From Apoderus coryli (lineage: Eukaryota > Arthropoda > Insecta > Coleoptera > Attelabidae): a DNA stretch of 64,000 nucleotides. Positions 1 to 11,339 of the stretch are shown here, one piece after another. The position numbers and the translations under genes were made by a program. The first letter of the stretch is position 1. Each line of letters opens with the position of its first letter. The notes beneath the pieces were generated by a model. The model saw nothing but the letters and a program-made list of their open reading frames with translations, ran no database searches and was not told where the DNA came from. Location: NCBI GenBank assembly GCA_911728435.2, contig OU452209.1, positions 13,188,869 through 13,252,868 on the forward strand. Reading direction: 5' to 3'.

Positions 1-40
1 TTAGTTAGAGATTTAAATAGAGTGGAAATTGACACAGATA

Positions 41-660
41 TCAGCTAAACTTAATTGCTTCACTCCACACGTACACATATGGTTGTCGTACACGTCCACG
101 TCCTTCAATTTGAGCGGGTTGACGAGTTTTTAAATAAGTACGAAAATCACACCGGCGCGGCGCGGCGGCCAAAATCAGGGCAAAACCATGACATGCTACC
201 TGGTGAAGTTTGTGTGGGTTGGGTCTCCATCTCATATACGGCAATTTTCTTTGTCAACATAGTCATTCATCAAAAAATGCACAGAAATTGGAGTCCTCTT
301 CCAAACGCTCCAAGCCTGGTCAGCGAACTAACAGCAGCACCAATGGTCATTGACAACTTCGAGCTATTGGGTTAATTGGATCCTGTACATGTTTAGGCCC
401 AAGTTCCCACATTCATTTGTCAAATTCACGACTGCGAAATGCTGAGATCTTGTGAGCGGCGAGGGGTTCACTATCCGCTTTCGTGGACAGCCGGTCTAAC
501 GTTCCTTTGGCATAATATGGTGTTGGCTAATTGTTTGCCGACTCAATTGTGTCAAATTTGACCACAACACATTTTAGAGGGCCACCGCGTCTGCCGTCAA
601 ATGGACGCAACCGCCATAAGGTTTGCACTAGCGAACTCATTTTGATGATATAGTTTTATT
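41..660 (-). pseudogene. Decayed Tc1/mariner-superfamily transposase fragment
   Basis: Read on the minus strand, stop-ridden frames align by eye with the middle of insect Tc1/mariner-type transposases. The readable parts are a stretch like QLTQ-(E)L before the first catalytic block, and near 220-260 a block resembling the family's VNKQNCRIW motif (here DKENCRI followed by a stop, then DGDPTH). Further down, PPRRAGVIFV resembles the usual glycine-rich GVIGPYFF segment. No frame is open for more than about 70 codons and no terminal inverted repeats were found. The element is also cut by the window edge. The family call is moderate; the subfamily cannot be fixed. The 106-codon plus-strand frame here looks like an antisense shadow. 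Confidence 0.4.
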
Positions 661-2780
661 TTTTAAAACTGCTGCTCAATCGTATGCGACATGGGTCAGC
701 CCTCGCAATTGAAAAATCCTGTTTAATGTGTATGAAGTCCATCTAGTCTACTTCTCAAAAATCTAAGCTTGAATACTTTGAACCTGAACCTCCTACCTAA
801 AACTTCGAATTCATCTGACAAATTGAGCTGGGGCTCAGAACGATAACGACTTGTTCTTAATTTAAATGAGGCTCAGTTAATAAAATTCCCTGGTTATAAA
901 AAGTAAGTAAAATTCCAAATTGGTCTTCTTCTTTTCTAATCCAAATCTGTTAGAGAATAAGACTCAGAGAAGCGGAAGCTGATTGAGTATTTCCAGCACG
1001 ACATAAATTCCATTTAATTTCTTTAGTGAAACTCAATGATTATTATCAATTCTTTGGAAAACTCATCGAAAAAAGAGCATTTTATTTCGGTCAAATTTTT
1101 ATGCTCACAGCGTAATTCAGCTATCACTAACAGGATCAACAATGTCCATTCGTTTAATATAACGGTCAGCAAAGTCAACCGTAACATTAAAGGGTCGCCA
1201 ATACAGAGTTAATCTATCGTTACGATTTTATATGTTTGCATCAATGGCGTTTCAATAAAGTCGACAATAATAATGGTATCAAGTAAAATTTAAATAGGTC
1301 ATGGATTTCGTATCTCATAAACAAATTTAACAAAGCCAATACCTTTTTGAAGAGAGTATAAAAGGTTGTCGAACATTTTTTTTTAATCAGAAGAGATATG
1401 GGAAATAATTTAGGAATTTGAGATTTGTGGCTGATTGGTTATGTTGAAGAGATATGCAGGTATTGTTGGATTTAGTGATCATCCCTCCGTCCAAGGCAGA
1501 TACAAATATACAACAATATTCATCATTATTATATAACTTTAAATTATCGTCGATCAAGCAACTCAATCGGGAAGGAATGTAAAGATGCGGAGAAAATCAA
1601 ATACCGCTCCGTTTAAAGTTCCTGACTAAGGAAAGAAAGTCTGTTAAGTAAGAGATGTTATCGTATTACGGGGAACCTTGCCCAGGAGAATCAGTGGTTT
1701 ATAAGTGGCATGGGCTTTTTAAGCATAGTAGGGAATATGTTTAAAAAAATCAAAAAAAACAATAGCGCGTCGAATGATCTCGTGCCTTTGGACCCCTCTA
1801 GTGAAGATCCGATTGGTGTGCTGGCGCTGATTGTTACTTAAGAGGAAATTTAGTCCAAGCAGGAATCCAGGCAATCACATATAAATACCTATTCTATTCT
1901 ATTCGTAAAAAGGCACACCTCCACTTAAGCAATTTAAGGTCTTACGGGACTCCGAAGGGATCCTAATAATTATTACTTATGAATTGATTGTAAAGATAAG
2001 AGTGTTTCTTTAAGTCTCTCTTGTAAACTACGCAACAGAGGAGGTGACACTGCTGAATGACTGTCTAATTTTGACTAGCTACAACTTCGACATTTCTTTG
2101 GCGATATTAGATTTTCGGCCAAAGATGCAAAGGGCCATTCTCTGCTTATAACTTACTAGCCTCAAATACCGTTAATTTTTAAATAGTCAACACCTGCTGC
2201 TTTTGAGAATGTACCTCTGCAGCTTCTACCAGATATCCTGTTTTGAGAGTTGTTAGCAAACTGTCCAAAAATGGTGAGAGAAAATAAACAGAACACTCTG
2301 TAAAAAAGCAGATAATCAACTGTGCTCAATCCAGACTGTTTCGGACGCTTGTGAGAACAAACCTGACCCCAGCCCTAAATACAAAAAGAAAAGGAGGGAC
2401 AGGGTTAAAATGTTTGTGTTTGATTTTTATAGACACAGCAACAAAAAAACTACATTAAGATGATACACTACTGAAATATAGCCAATTATTCCAATTAGTC
2501 ACGTTACAGCACAAAATGGTTTTTGTTTATGAAAATCACTAGCCAATTAAGTTGTGTGCATTTGTATATACCTATACATTGACAAAAGCATATATTGCAC
2601 CCTTCGAAAATTGGCTGTTAATTCAGTAATTTCCAATGTGGATATTTTATTACAATTTTATATTCCTATTTAATTGGTTACCCAATATATATTAAATATA
2701 TTATTTTATAGGCATAAAATTTCGAATATTGGGCATAAAAACCAAATACATCCACAGTGCTGATCTTGTTATATAATATT
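661..2780. other. AT-rich stretch without recognisable gene
   Basis: About 2.1 kb with only short open frames and no transposase, reverse transcriptase or RNA-gene signature that I can see on either strand. Short homopolymer runs are present. It may hold decayed repeats that only a library search would show. Confidence 0.5.
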
Positions 2781-2785
2781 AGGTA

Positions 2786-3062
2786 ATTCAATAAGTCCGT
2801 AGAATGACACATAGATGGCGTTACTAGAATTTTTTCCATATGATTTTTATTTAGTGTTAACCTTCAAACGAAAAACCAACACATAACCCTAGTTAAAATG
2901 ACAATATAAATTAAAAAACGAAAGCAAAACGTCTGTCCTGAAATTGAGCAAAACAGTTTCTATCTGATGAAAAACACAAAAAAACATCACACCAGGCACA
3001 TTTGACATATTGTCACGGTTAGGTTTAACGTGAACTACGAGGGCATTGAAAATAAGGACCTT
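2786..3062. mobile_element. Possible mariner terminal-repeat remnants
   Basis: At 2786-2835 there is a string beginning AGGTAATTCAATAAGTCCGT and running into TAGATGGCG, which resembles the ends of some insect mariner elements. At 3036-3060 ACTACGAGGGCATTGAAAAT resembles another mariner end. Neither has a matching inverted partner nearby, and the second abuts a LINE fragment. This is resemblance only. Confidence 0.22.
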
Positions 3063-3149
3063 ATCTAAAACATTGAAACACCGAACACCAAGTTTAAATA
3101 GACTAAGTTTATTAACAGTTAAAGTTGAGAAGATTTTACTAAATGATGA

Positions 3150-3760
3150 AACTAAAATTAGAGACTATAGAGTTATAATAATAGAATACAACACACCCAA
3201 TACAACTAAATAAATTAATAAAACATAAATAAATGGGGACACAACACAGAAATGCTTTGTATTTCGCATAACAAACTCCAGACTCTTATAGGAAGAAGAA
3301 ACCACATCAACCACATGGCCTACAAATCTAAGTTTAGCGTCAAAGAGCATCCCCAGATCCTTAACCTCATCGAATATTTTAAGCGAAACAGAATCTTATT
3401 GGATACATTGTACGAGTAAAAGTTACAGAAGAACACACACACAGGACATTCATATTATTCTGCAATTAAAGACATTCAAAAGTTGAGGTATCAGTAAATA
3501 TGCCTTAAAATCATCAGCAGCAAAGAGTAGGGAGCGACATTTCACGCCATTAACAATGTCATTAATAAAACACATAAATAGAGGGGACCCAACACAGAAC
3601 CCGGCGGCACTCCATATCTTGCACGGATAATACCGGACCACGGTACTCCATGTACAAGTTACGTTCATGGAGTTAAGTAGAAGCAGAATTCCGTGGTCAA
3701 TCCCGTCAAAGTCGTTAAAATCCGTATAAATAACGTCCAAGTTTTCCGCCAAAAACTCAT
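3150..3760 (-). pseudogene. Non-LTR retrotransposon RT fragment (CR1/jockey group), rearranged
   Basis: Minus-strand frames carry decayed reverse transcriptase motifs. From 3752 downward come VIYTDFNDFDGIDH (block with the first catalytic Asp), GSPLFMCFINDIV (a damaged PQGSxLGPLLFxxFINDI block) and FAADD (a damaged FADD catalytic motif). Around 3350-3250 comes LFDAKLRFVGHVVDVVSSS, which matches the LGVxFDxKLxFxxHI segment after the catalytic core. The segment at 3211-3250 repeats the sequence at 3565-3600 (both read like AATAAAACA-CATAAATA then ACACAGAA), so a piece of the RT core is duplicated at the wrong place. It is not functional. Confidence 0.6.
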
Positions 3761-4540
3761 ATATTATGATATAATTGCGGTTTTTGCTGCATGATCACCC
3801 AGTATAAATAATAATATATTAATAATAATAAGGAAAAATAAATAAAAATGCAGTATAATTACTGATTCTATATAAATAAAGCTCAATAGAAAATCAATTA
3901 GAGTTGTGGTGCACTACTGCAAAAATTGTAGCATTACTTGCAGACGCTCTATATAAGCAAAATAATAAGCATTAGCAGCTCCTGCACATTTTTCTGAGAT
4001 TAGCTAACTTTTTCACACAAAAAAGCTTAATTTAGCAAACCATATTTTCTTTGTTCGTGTTGGAAACCAGAGCTTTCCACACTTTATCCAAAAACCTCTC
4101 AAGATTTGTTCCATAGTAAACCGGGCAAAGACAAACATTTTAACGTCCATTCCTTCTACCCAGCAGCTTTAATGTAAGAATTTTCCGGTTCTTTCTTGTT
4201 CGTGTTTTAATTAAAATTTAAAATTGAAATTGCTCACGTTTAATAAAGAAACCGTCAGTTGAGGCGAAAGACGTTTGTCTACGATTGCGGAAGGTGATAA
4301 GAAAATACGTTTAAATACGTGAAATTTTAATTAAAAGTAAAAATAGGGCTGAGAGAAGAATTGTTGGTGCAAATGTAAGTGGTCACTTAGCAAGGATTCT
4401 TGCTGAATTACTGCAAGAGATAGTTATTTAAGAAACCTGTTTTACAATGGAAAATTTTAAATTTTTCCTACAAACTGAAATACTAGTGTTTTAGAAATTA
4501 AAAATTGTGAAAATGTTTTATTTCAAATAAACGCTTATCT
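3761..4540. other. No gene seen
   Basis: AT-rich sequence with short AAT-rich runs near 3805-3850. I see no coding or RNA-gene signal. Confidence 0.45.
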
Positions 4541-4544
4541 TGCA

Positions 4545-5655
4545 GGGGAACTAGCATGCGTATAGAGCAAACCGATCTCCAGAGACTGCTCTCTATAAGC
4601 TCACAGACATGAACTGAAGAGCTTTGAATAACAAAGAAACAGCAATCTGCGCCTTGCTGGACATCTCTGGCGCGTTCGACAACACACATGCGTCAGGAAG
4701 TAGAGGGTTGAACAAATGTGCGAGATGCTTACTACAAAAACAGCTGAGAGAAAAGTGGCAGACCAAACCACTACCCTCAGAACAACTCGCGTCAAGGATG
4801 AGTAACCTCCACGTTAATGTGGAGCCTGATAGTAGACGAACTACATAGAATGTATAGGATATGTTGGCGGTATTGTCATAGTCCTAAGGGCAAATTTAAA
4901 GGCACCTTGTGTGACATATTACACAAGGGTCTCCGGATAACCGACCAATAGTGTACATCTGTGCAGCTAAGGATAAATTAATTCAGCAAAAACCGCAAAT
5001 ATACCATTCGCTCGAAAGAAGAATGTTCTAAATATGAGACGAATTCCCTGAATCGTGGGGTCCTTGAACAGAAGTCTGAAGTAAAATATCTAGGAATCAA
5101 CCTACATAGTAAACAAGAAATAACGGCCTGTAAAGCACCAAAATCTTTGATGGTGTGCAAGAATCTAGCAGGAAAGACTTGGGGCTGTAAACCCAAAAGA
5201 TTGGGGGCAATAGTCTGGGACGCTAAGGCTGAACAAAGTACAGTAAGGAGAAAACTTTATAGGGTACACAGACTAGCAGCATATGCATTACTGGTGCTAT
5301 GAGAACGTGTCCAACTAGAGCACTAGAGATCATTACGATTCTCACACCTCTGCACTTGATGAAAGAAAGAGCAGCAAATGAGACCATACTCGTACTGTCT
5401 CGGGAGAGCGCTGAAGACGGGACAATTATGAATCAGGGCTCCTGGATATCTCTGATGAAACACATCCCATCTCTTAACTCCCTAGTGAAGAAACTAAGAA
5501 AAAATTGATTTTCCACAAGAACTTCACCACAAAGTGAAGTAACAAGAGCGACTGGGAAGTGAATTCACATAGCAACTTTAACGAAAACAAGATCAAATGG
5601 TTTATAAACGGCTCCAACACCAATAAAAGGACAGGAGTAGGTACAGGTTAGAGTC
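4545..5655 (+). pseudogene. R1-like non-LTR retrotransposon fragment: RT plus start of RNase H
   Basis: Plus-strand pieces, in order, match the reverse transcriptase of R1/LOA-type LINEs. NKETAICALLDISGAFDNT at 4624-4685 is the first catalytic block. WSLIVDEL near 4815 follows a lost GCPQGGVLSPLL block. Around 5075-5300 come VKYLGI, WGCKPKRL and the tail before RNase H. At 5299-5508 TCPTRALEI resembles the family's T-PT-ALE segment. INGSNTNKRTGVG at about 5604-5645 looks like the start of an RNase H domain (first Asp replaced by Asn). Many stops and frame changes separate them. It ends abruptly at about 5655, where a minus-strand LINE begins. The same family supplies the fragments near 8.2-8.9 and 14.6 kb. 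Confidence 0.6.
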
Positions 5656-6150
5656 ACACCATGATTTGATGGTGATTAAGTCTTTGGATATGGTACTATG
5701 AAGAGCCACATTATCCGGGCCGCACCAAGTGAAACTAGTATCATCAGCAAAGATACATTCTTTACCGCTGATGTGTAGGCACGTAATGTCGTTGATAAAT
5801 AGCAAAAACAAAATAGGACCCAACACTGGACCCTGTGGAACTCCACAATCCATCGGCCTGCAAGAAGACATAGGCGCATTGACCGTCACACACTGACTTC
5901 TGTGGCTAAGATAGGACTTAAACCATCCCAGTCCGAATTCCGTAGTGCTGTATCTTGTTAGTTAGGATGTTATGACTTACACAGTCGAATGCTTTGGAGA
6001 AATCACAGAAAATTGATGCTGTAAAGTGGAGATTGTCCAAGTTGGAGTAAACATTGTTAAAGACGGAGAATATAGCATCATTAGTGCATTTGTTAGCTAA
6101 AAATCCAAATTGGTCGCTAGTTAATACTTTCAGTTTCTGTAGGGAGGAGA
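5656..6150 (-). pseudogene. LINE reverse transcriptase core fragment (CR1/jockey group)
   Basis: On the minus strand the order is SKAFDCVSHNIL near 6000 (first catalytic Asp block), CGVPQGPVLGPILFLLFIND at about 5850-5790, and CIFADDTSF at about 5757-5731 (FADD catalytic motif). The region around 5890-5960 needs a frame change to join these. Neither the 5' nor the 3' part of the element is present, so this is a central fragment. It abuts the plus-strand R1-like fragment on the left and a C-terminal LINE fragment on the right. Confidence 0.65.
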
Positions 6151-6159
6151 AAGGAGTCC

Positions 6160-6740
6160 TTAATATAAAATAAACACTATAATATATAAACTTACGGTTT
6201 GATAGGTAAAACCTCTTTGAAATAAAGCTAGCGAATGCTGAGGCATGGTCAAAAGATGCACATTACGACCATTTCTGTAGTGAATATTATGTCTAAAATA
6301 CAATTTTTCTCGCAAGCACACGGGAGAAGAACTGTCAAGAAGCCTATATACAAACATTAGGTAATGCAGCTTTACATTACTAATTAATTTGAGCCATCCA
6401 GGCTCCCCAATCTTTTGCGATACATGATCATACTTGCGCAAGTTAAATATGTACCTGCGCAACATGTATTTTGTAAAATTTGCAATCTATCCTTCGTCCG
6501 TCGATCAATGCAGGTGACAGTAATAAAATTATGGCATAATTTTTCCCTAATTTTATAATTCAAAATGTTTAGATATATTTGCATGTAATACTTCCTTACG
6601 AATATATCTCTTTTGGAGCAGGTGCCTACAGTGATCGTTCATCTCAAATTCACGCATCAAACACGATACCAAGATATTTCGCCTGATTTACAAAGGATAG
6701 TTGTGTAACACGTGCTAAAACGGTGCCAGCGGCAGCGGCT
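6160..6740 (-). pseudogene. LINE ORF2 C-terminal fragment
   Basis: Minus-strand frames between 6740 and 6160 match the C-terminal part of CR1/jockey-type ORF2 proteins. AKYLGIVFDA near 6680 is the segment after the RT core. IQ-LQNTC (about 6480) then leads into LRKYDHVS, GWLKLISN and PQHSLALFQRGFTYQTVSLY, the typical tail. The tail lies upstream (in minus-strand order) of the RT core at 5656-6150, so the two are not one element in its original order. They are separate copies or a rearranged one. Confidence 0.5.
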
Positions 6741-7945
6741 CGTGTTACACACTGTCTCACGCGTTCGGAAAATGCTTTTGTTGTACAATATTATATTTTT
6801 CTGTAGTTATCGGCACGTTGTTACTTTCTGGATGGAAAATTGTCCAGAAAGTGTGTAGCTGGTCAATCTTAAAAAACAATATTTTGCTATTCGGAAAGAA
6901 GCAGTGCAGATAATAATATTTCGCTGTTTTGTTGTGTTCATTAAACTTAATGCCATGGTTATTCCGATCCAAAAAAAAAAAATTACAGCTAAATCTAACC
7001 GTACAAAATGTTCCTTTCCACACTTTCTAGGTGTGATACTTTCAACAGCAACAAGTAAAAAACACATCGGGCAAGTTGAAAGCGGAGCTTTTTTCATGAC
7101 AGTCATGATGTTAGATCTAAAGCCCTAAGTCCCAACGGTACCTCATAATATAAATAAAATAATAGAATTTTATTCCCTGTACGGGCTTTCAACATGGCAA
7201 TGCACTCACCCGAGAAGCGGTCAGGCACATAATATGAGAATTGTGTAGCTTTATTTCATTTTGGCCTTTTTGCATGCACGTTCATTTTTTGTAGATCTTC
7301 TATTACACTGGAGCTATGTATGTACCTGTTGGACAAAAGAAATAATAATAATTAGTCTAGCATTAAGATTTTGTATTAAGAAACATAATGTTTATTGATT
7401 AAGGATATAATCTATCTTCACCTGTGAGGTGCAAGAGTAGGTATAGCAATAAAACCCAATCCTCACTTCCACAAAAAAAAATTGTCATAGGCCGTAAATT
7501 GCTTCTTTTTCAGCCTAGACCCTAAAAAATCACATAAATTTAAAACTTACATAATCCTTTTACTGCTAACAATATCAAAAACAATTAATCTAATGATTAT
7601 TTTGAAAAATAAAAATGAACTGAACAAATTTTTGCATTTTGAAAACTGTTAGGTATCTGCAAATGAAATAACTCCCTTTCCATTAGCAGGTAAATTTAGT
7701 TTCTGCTGAGGTGGAGCAAATGCGAACGATGTACTTGGTGCCACATCCGTGGAAGTGGTCACCATGTTCTTTTCCCCCATTAGCAGTTTCCAAAGCTTCT
7801 TCTTTTTCACAATAGATTCTTCTAAATAACATCCACTGTAGTATTAACGAAAACAATTCCGCAACCTCGAGCTTCGACTGTCTAACAAAAAATTCACTAA
7901 AGATGCGCTACAGGCTGTTTTGATTGGTTCACGAATCTCGTAGAA
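6741..7945. other. No gene seen
   Basis: Overlapping minus-strand frames of 88 and 99 codons occur at 6757-7106, but they have no recognised motif and biased low-complexity composition. I do not call them. The stretch 7145-7690 is AT-rich with no signal. Some of 7690-7945 may be the far end of the adjacent mariner relic, but the reading is too decayed to say. Confidence 0.4.
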
Positions 7946-8154
7946 TGCGTTCTGGCTGTCTTAGTTTAGTTCCCAATACCTATTGGCGCGAAAATGTATT
8001 TCTTCCTTTGAATTGGTCACACGGTTGTCAGCAATTGCTTTTTAATATACAAATATTCATTCAAAACGTGATGCACTAGCTCACGCAGTTTCAATCTCTG
8101 ATTGTCCAATATCCATTCCATGGATTTAGTCGACGATTTCTGGCGTAACGACTT

Positions 8155-8898
8155 TTTTTTTTTTTTGAAAGGGTCCGTACGACTTAAGTTCCCGGTTTCA
8201 CTGCAGCCTCATGGGCTTATTGTGAAAAATCCCCGTATATTATGCAACCCAATCCAACAGCCCCGTACCCTTCACTAACTTGTGGAGTTCAGTTATGTGT
8301 TGGGTGTCAATATCTGCTGGCGCAATCAGCGAATGCCCAAAAATAGCTTGTCTTCTTCGTTGTAGAACGACACACTCACATATTACATGGTAAGCTGTTT
8401 CAACTGCCCCATTACACAATCTGCATTGCAGGTCCCCATTGTACAGCCCCATCTTACTTAAATGGTATCTCAGAGCGCAATGCCCAGTAAGGAGTCCCAT
8501 AGTTATTTGCATGTGACTCCTGCTTAATGATAGCAGTTTTTCAGTGCGTTTTGTTGCAGCACCAGGTATAAACCTCTTCCCATGGTCCTGCTTGGGAATA
8601 TGTTCCCAATATCTCTGGTGCTCGCTTTTGGCCCAGCACTTGAGGAGTTCCCTCGCCGTTCTTTTAGACAAGCCCAGCGCAGGTTCCGTGCCAGTATATG
8701 TGGTTTCAGAGGCTTGTCTAGCCAGCATCTGCTCTCTCGTTGCCTTCTATTCCCGAGTGCCCCGGCACCCACATCAAATTAACCCTGTTGTGGTCCGCCA
8801 AGGCCCTAAGTTCTGTCTGGCATTCCCATACCAGTTTGGTTGTAACCTTGGGGCTTCTCAGAGCTCTTAAGGCCGCCTGGCTATCTGAACATATATTA
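8155..8898 (-). mobile_element. 5'-truncated R1-like LINE with poly-A tail and 11-bp target duplication
   Basis: An insertion bounded by direct copies of CGTAACGACTT at 8144-8154 and 8899-8909. On the minus strand it ends in a run of A (plus-strand T run starting at 8153), as expected for a non-LTR element copied by target-primed reverse transcription. Only the 3' 0.74 kb was inserted. The target is the mariner relic around it. Confidence 0.85.
8240..8895 (-). pseudogene. LINE RNase H domain and C-terminal zinc-binding region
   Basis: The minus strand starts with SDSQAALRAL and VPGHSGIEGNERAD, the hallmark motifs of retroelement RNase H (catalytic Asp in SDSQ; His in PGHSG). A stop follows ERADAG, and a 162-codon frame covers 8240-8728. 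That frame includes TARELLKCWAKSEHQRYWE, MGLLTGHCAL, and CRLCNG followed by AYHVICEC, a C-x2-C plus H-x3-C arrangement typical of R1/jockey RNase H tails. The product would cut RNA in RNA-DNA hybrids during element replication, but this copy has no RT. Start codons listed inside the frame are not real starts, because the protein is truncated at its N-terminus by the insertion. Confidence 0.75.
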
Positions 8899-9030
8899 CG
8901 TAACGACTTCTTTGGGACTACCTGAAAGTTCAGCGTCGCTTATACTCGTTCGGCCACACCTGAACTCAGTAAACCACTTTTCAAGAATTGAAATTGGCGG
9001 TGCAGAGTCCCCGTAGTATTATTAAATCTT

Positions 9031-9574
9031 AGCTTCGGAAATGTTCTTTTTTTCGCAAAAAATTAATGCTTAATCAGCATATGAAATTCGTTACGAGATG
9101 TCGACAACTAGATACTCTACGTAATACAGGTGAAACATAATTGATAATTATTTAGGTACGTCATTAGTTGTAATACACGAAATTTTGTATGCTAAATATT
9201 GAATCATTAATTTCCAACCCTCAATAAACAAACGTTTAATATAACAGGGAATAAAACCCCAACGTAAAATATCTAACCATGCTCTCATACATTTGTAAAA
9301 AAAATGATCACTTACATATTATCAACATAATAGGATAAGGATAAGATTTTCCCTCAACAGCACAATAAACCTATTATAATCTTGGCCCATAACGAAACAA
9401 AGGGAAGTGTAGAAAATGCCGATAAATTTATAAGAACACTTCTTTGGCCTTACAGCTTTTTTATCAGCATGCGGTAGATATGATATGAAACGAATGTATT
9501 CTTTATACAAAAGACTACTGGAGAAAAAATATTTGTTAGCGATTTTGTAGGTAGATTTTCATAAAAATATCTAA
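9031..9574. other. No gene seen
   Basis: AT-rich sequence between the mariner relic and an RTE fragment. I see nothing recognisable. Confidence 0.4.
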
Positions 9575-9870
9575 ATCTTCAGAAGATGGTCGACAAACAT
9601 CGTCCCAATGCTAGCTGTTTCAGCTTCCTGCAGAACGCCGATATTTGTTCATCGGTCCTGCCATTTAATCCAAGAATTCTTCTAAGACATCGTTGATGGT
9701 ACTTGTCTAGGGTTTTTAAATGCCTTCTATAAGTGGTCCAAGATTCACAGCTAAGGGTAGGAACTACAATAGCATTATACACTCGCAACTTAGTTCGAAC
9801 GTCGATGTTATGATTATCGAAGACTCTCGTCCTCATTTGGCCAAAAGATTAGCTTGCCCATCTTATACGA
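9575..9870 (-). pseudogene. RTE-type LINE fragment, post-RT segment
   Basis: The minus-strand 85-codon frame at 9579-9836 contains RTRVFDNHNIDVRTKLRVYNA, then LSCESWTTYRRHLKTLDKYH and QRCLRRILG. This is the region just after the reverse transcriptase core in RTE-group endonuclease-reverse transcriptases, where intact members read YGSETW. The upstream reading near 9850 gives GKLIFWP. There is no RT catalytic motif and no element end here. Confidence 0.6.
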
Positions 9871-10810
9871 TGGTGAATTTCATCATCAATATTTGCTATT
9901 CGACTCTTAGAACTTATCGTATGTGGTGCAAACGGGCATTAGGTATACGACACACACTTTGCCGTGCCGGTACAAGCGTAATAAACAAAGCACTTTAGTT
10001 TTTTACTAATACTTTATCCGCATTTTTGGTAAAATTTAGACGATATATTTATTCTCAATAGGCACTTGTTTCATAAAAAAGACTGTTATAATTAAGCTCA
10101 AAAAGCACTGTTTTAAATTAGACCTCGTGTTACAAATGTTTCAATGTAAACACAAACCGTAGTATTGTATATATGTTGCCAAATTTACTAGTTCATGGCT
10201 TCTCTAAAAAAGCTGTGATTGTGTCCGATATGGCTTCCACATATAAACCTGGAGAATCCCTGATTTCAAATAGCTGCTATTCAATTAAAAAGGTCTAACT
10301 TTAATGATAAGCTATGAAATGATTTTATTTATCTTAAGGTTTGCAATAATGATTCCAAAGTTGGAGCCGCTGCATTTAAATATTTTTAATAAAATCAAAA
10401 TGAATGTATATAGAGTAGTAAAAACGATAATAATAATAATACTGCATATCTAAAAATAACATTGATTTAGTTTTATTTTCACTATAAAAACGGCTATAAA
10501 ATCCGACCACTTTTGCAAAAATTATGAGCTAAAACAAACGTTCTATTAAATGGCGTTCAAGGCATAAAATAAGTTATAAAACTCTTATAATGTCTCCATT
10601 TTCTATGTTATTGCCAATTTCTTTATATACACAAACTGCTTTTGGCATTTTTTAATTTAAACTGCATTTAGGACGTTCAAAATTGATTATTAGGAAAGCG
10701 TGAATTTTGTGAAAAATAATCTACAAAAGCAAAGAATGGTGTTCCCGCTAATTGACATTAGCAAATTTTTTTTAAACACATTACTAGCCTAATGTTTATA
10801 AAAAAAACGG
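9871..10810. other. No gene seen
   Basis: Very AT-rich, with an AAT run near 10425. No open frame has a recognised motif. Confidence 0.4.
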
Positions 10811-10859
10811 AATATATACAGAGTGAGTATAAAATGTGGAAACCCCTGGATATTTCCAA

Positions 10860-11335
10860 AAATAATCGTTATTTTGAAAAAAAGAAAAGTTATTTGGTAT
10901 ACCTGACGCCCTATAACATAACGATCCAACATACCCATCCAACCATACATTAATTTTTTGTCGTCACTGAGTTCTTCTCTATGATCTAGCATGGATTTTC
11001 GGAAGACCAATTTCGAAAGTTTTGTTTATTTACGAATCCATTGCAGAATTCAAGACGCCTTTGAAATATCCATCTTCAAACCCTTGAACCAGCTGTATTT
11101 TGTCTTTGAGAAATATCTTGTTCTTGAATGATTTCCCTTGTCGATAAATGGGGGTTTTCTTGCAACGACAAAATGACATCTAATGGTTTGTTACCGCCTG
11201 TAGCTGTTTTTGGCCTTCCCGATTTTATTGTGTTCCTTACACTAGCAGTTTCGTAAAATTTCTGACATAATTTAGATACATACCCTTTCTGTAGCCGGTT
11301 AGGATACAACTCATGAAAAAGTCTGCAAACTTAAC
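10860..11335 (-). pseudogene. Transposase N-terminal half, Tc1/mariner superfamily
   Basis: The minus strand from 11335 reads ELYPNRLQKGYVSKLCQKF, SGRPKTATGGNK and SLQENPHLSTREI. This is an N-terminal helix-turn-helix pair like those of insect transposases with NRP-R and ENPHxSTR motifs. After frame changes it continues with VQGFEDGYFK, NKQNFRNWSSENPC and KLMYGWMG, equivalent to the NxRYWSxxNPHW and KxNVWAGI blocks. It then runs straight into the left terminal repeat, so the second and third catalytic residues are deleted. It is related to the fragment at 26205-26480. Confidence 0.65.
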
Positions 11336-11339
11336 TTAA

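Larger units (their letters stand above)
7950..9015 (-). pseudogene. Mariner transposase N-terminal relic, split by a LINE
   Basis: Reading down the minus strand, ILEKWFTEFRCGRTS (about 8990-8950) and DAELSGSPKEV (ending just right of 8900) match the N-terminal helix-turn-helix of insect mariner transposases, whose usual form is CGRTSTSDAERSGRP. The match resumes left of the LINE with VVTPEIVD and IHGM (about 8150-8100), then VTNSKE (about 8010). The catalytic DDD core was not found. The reading is continuous across the 11-bp duplication flanking the LINE at 8155-8898, which shows the mariner was there first. Several stops are present. Confidence 0.55.

Noticed and set aside
6757..7106. Overlapping 88- and 99-codon minus-strand frames as genes
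   Set aside because: Composition is biased and no domain is visible. They may be decayed LINE sequence but I cannot support it.
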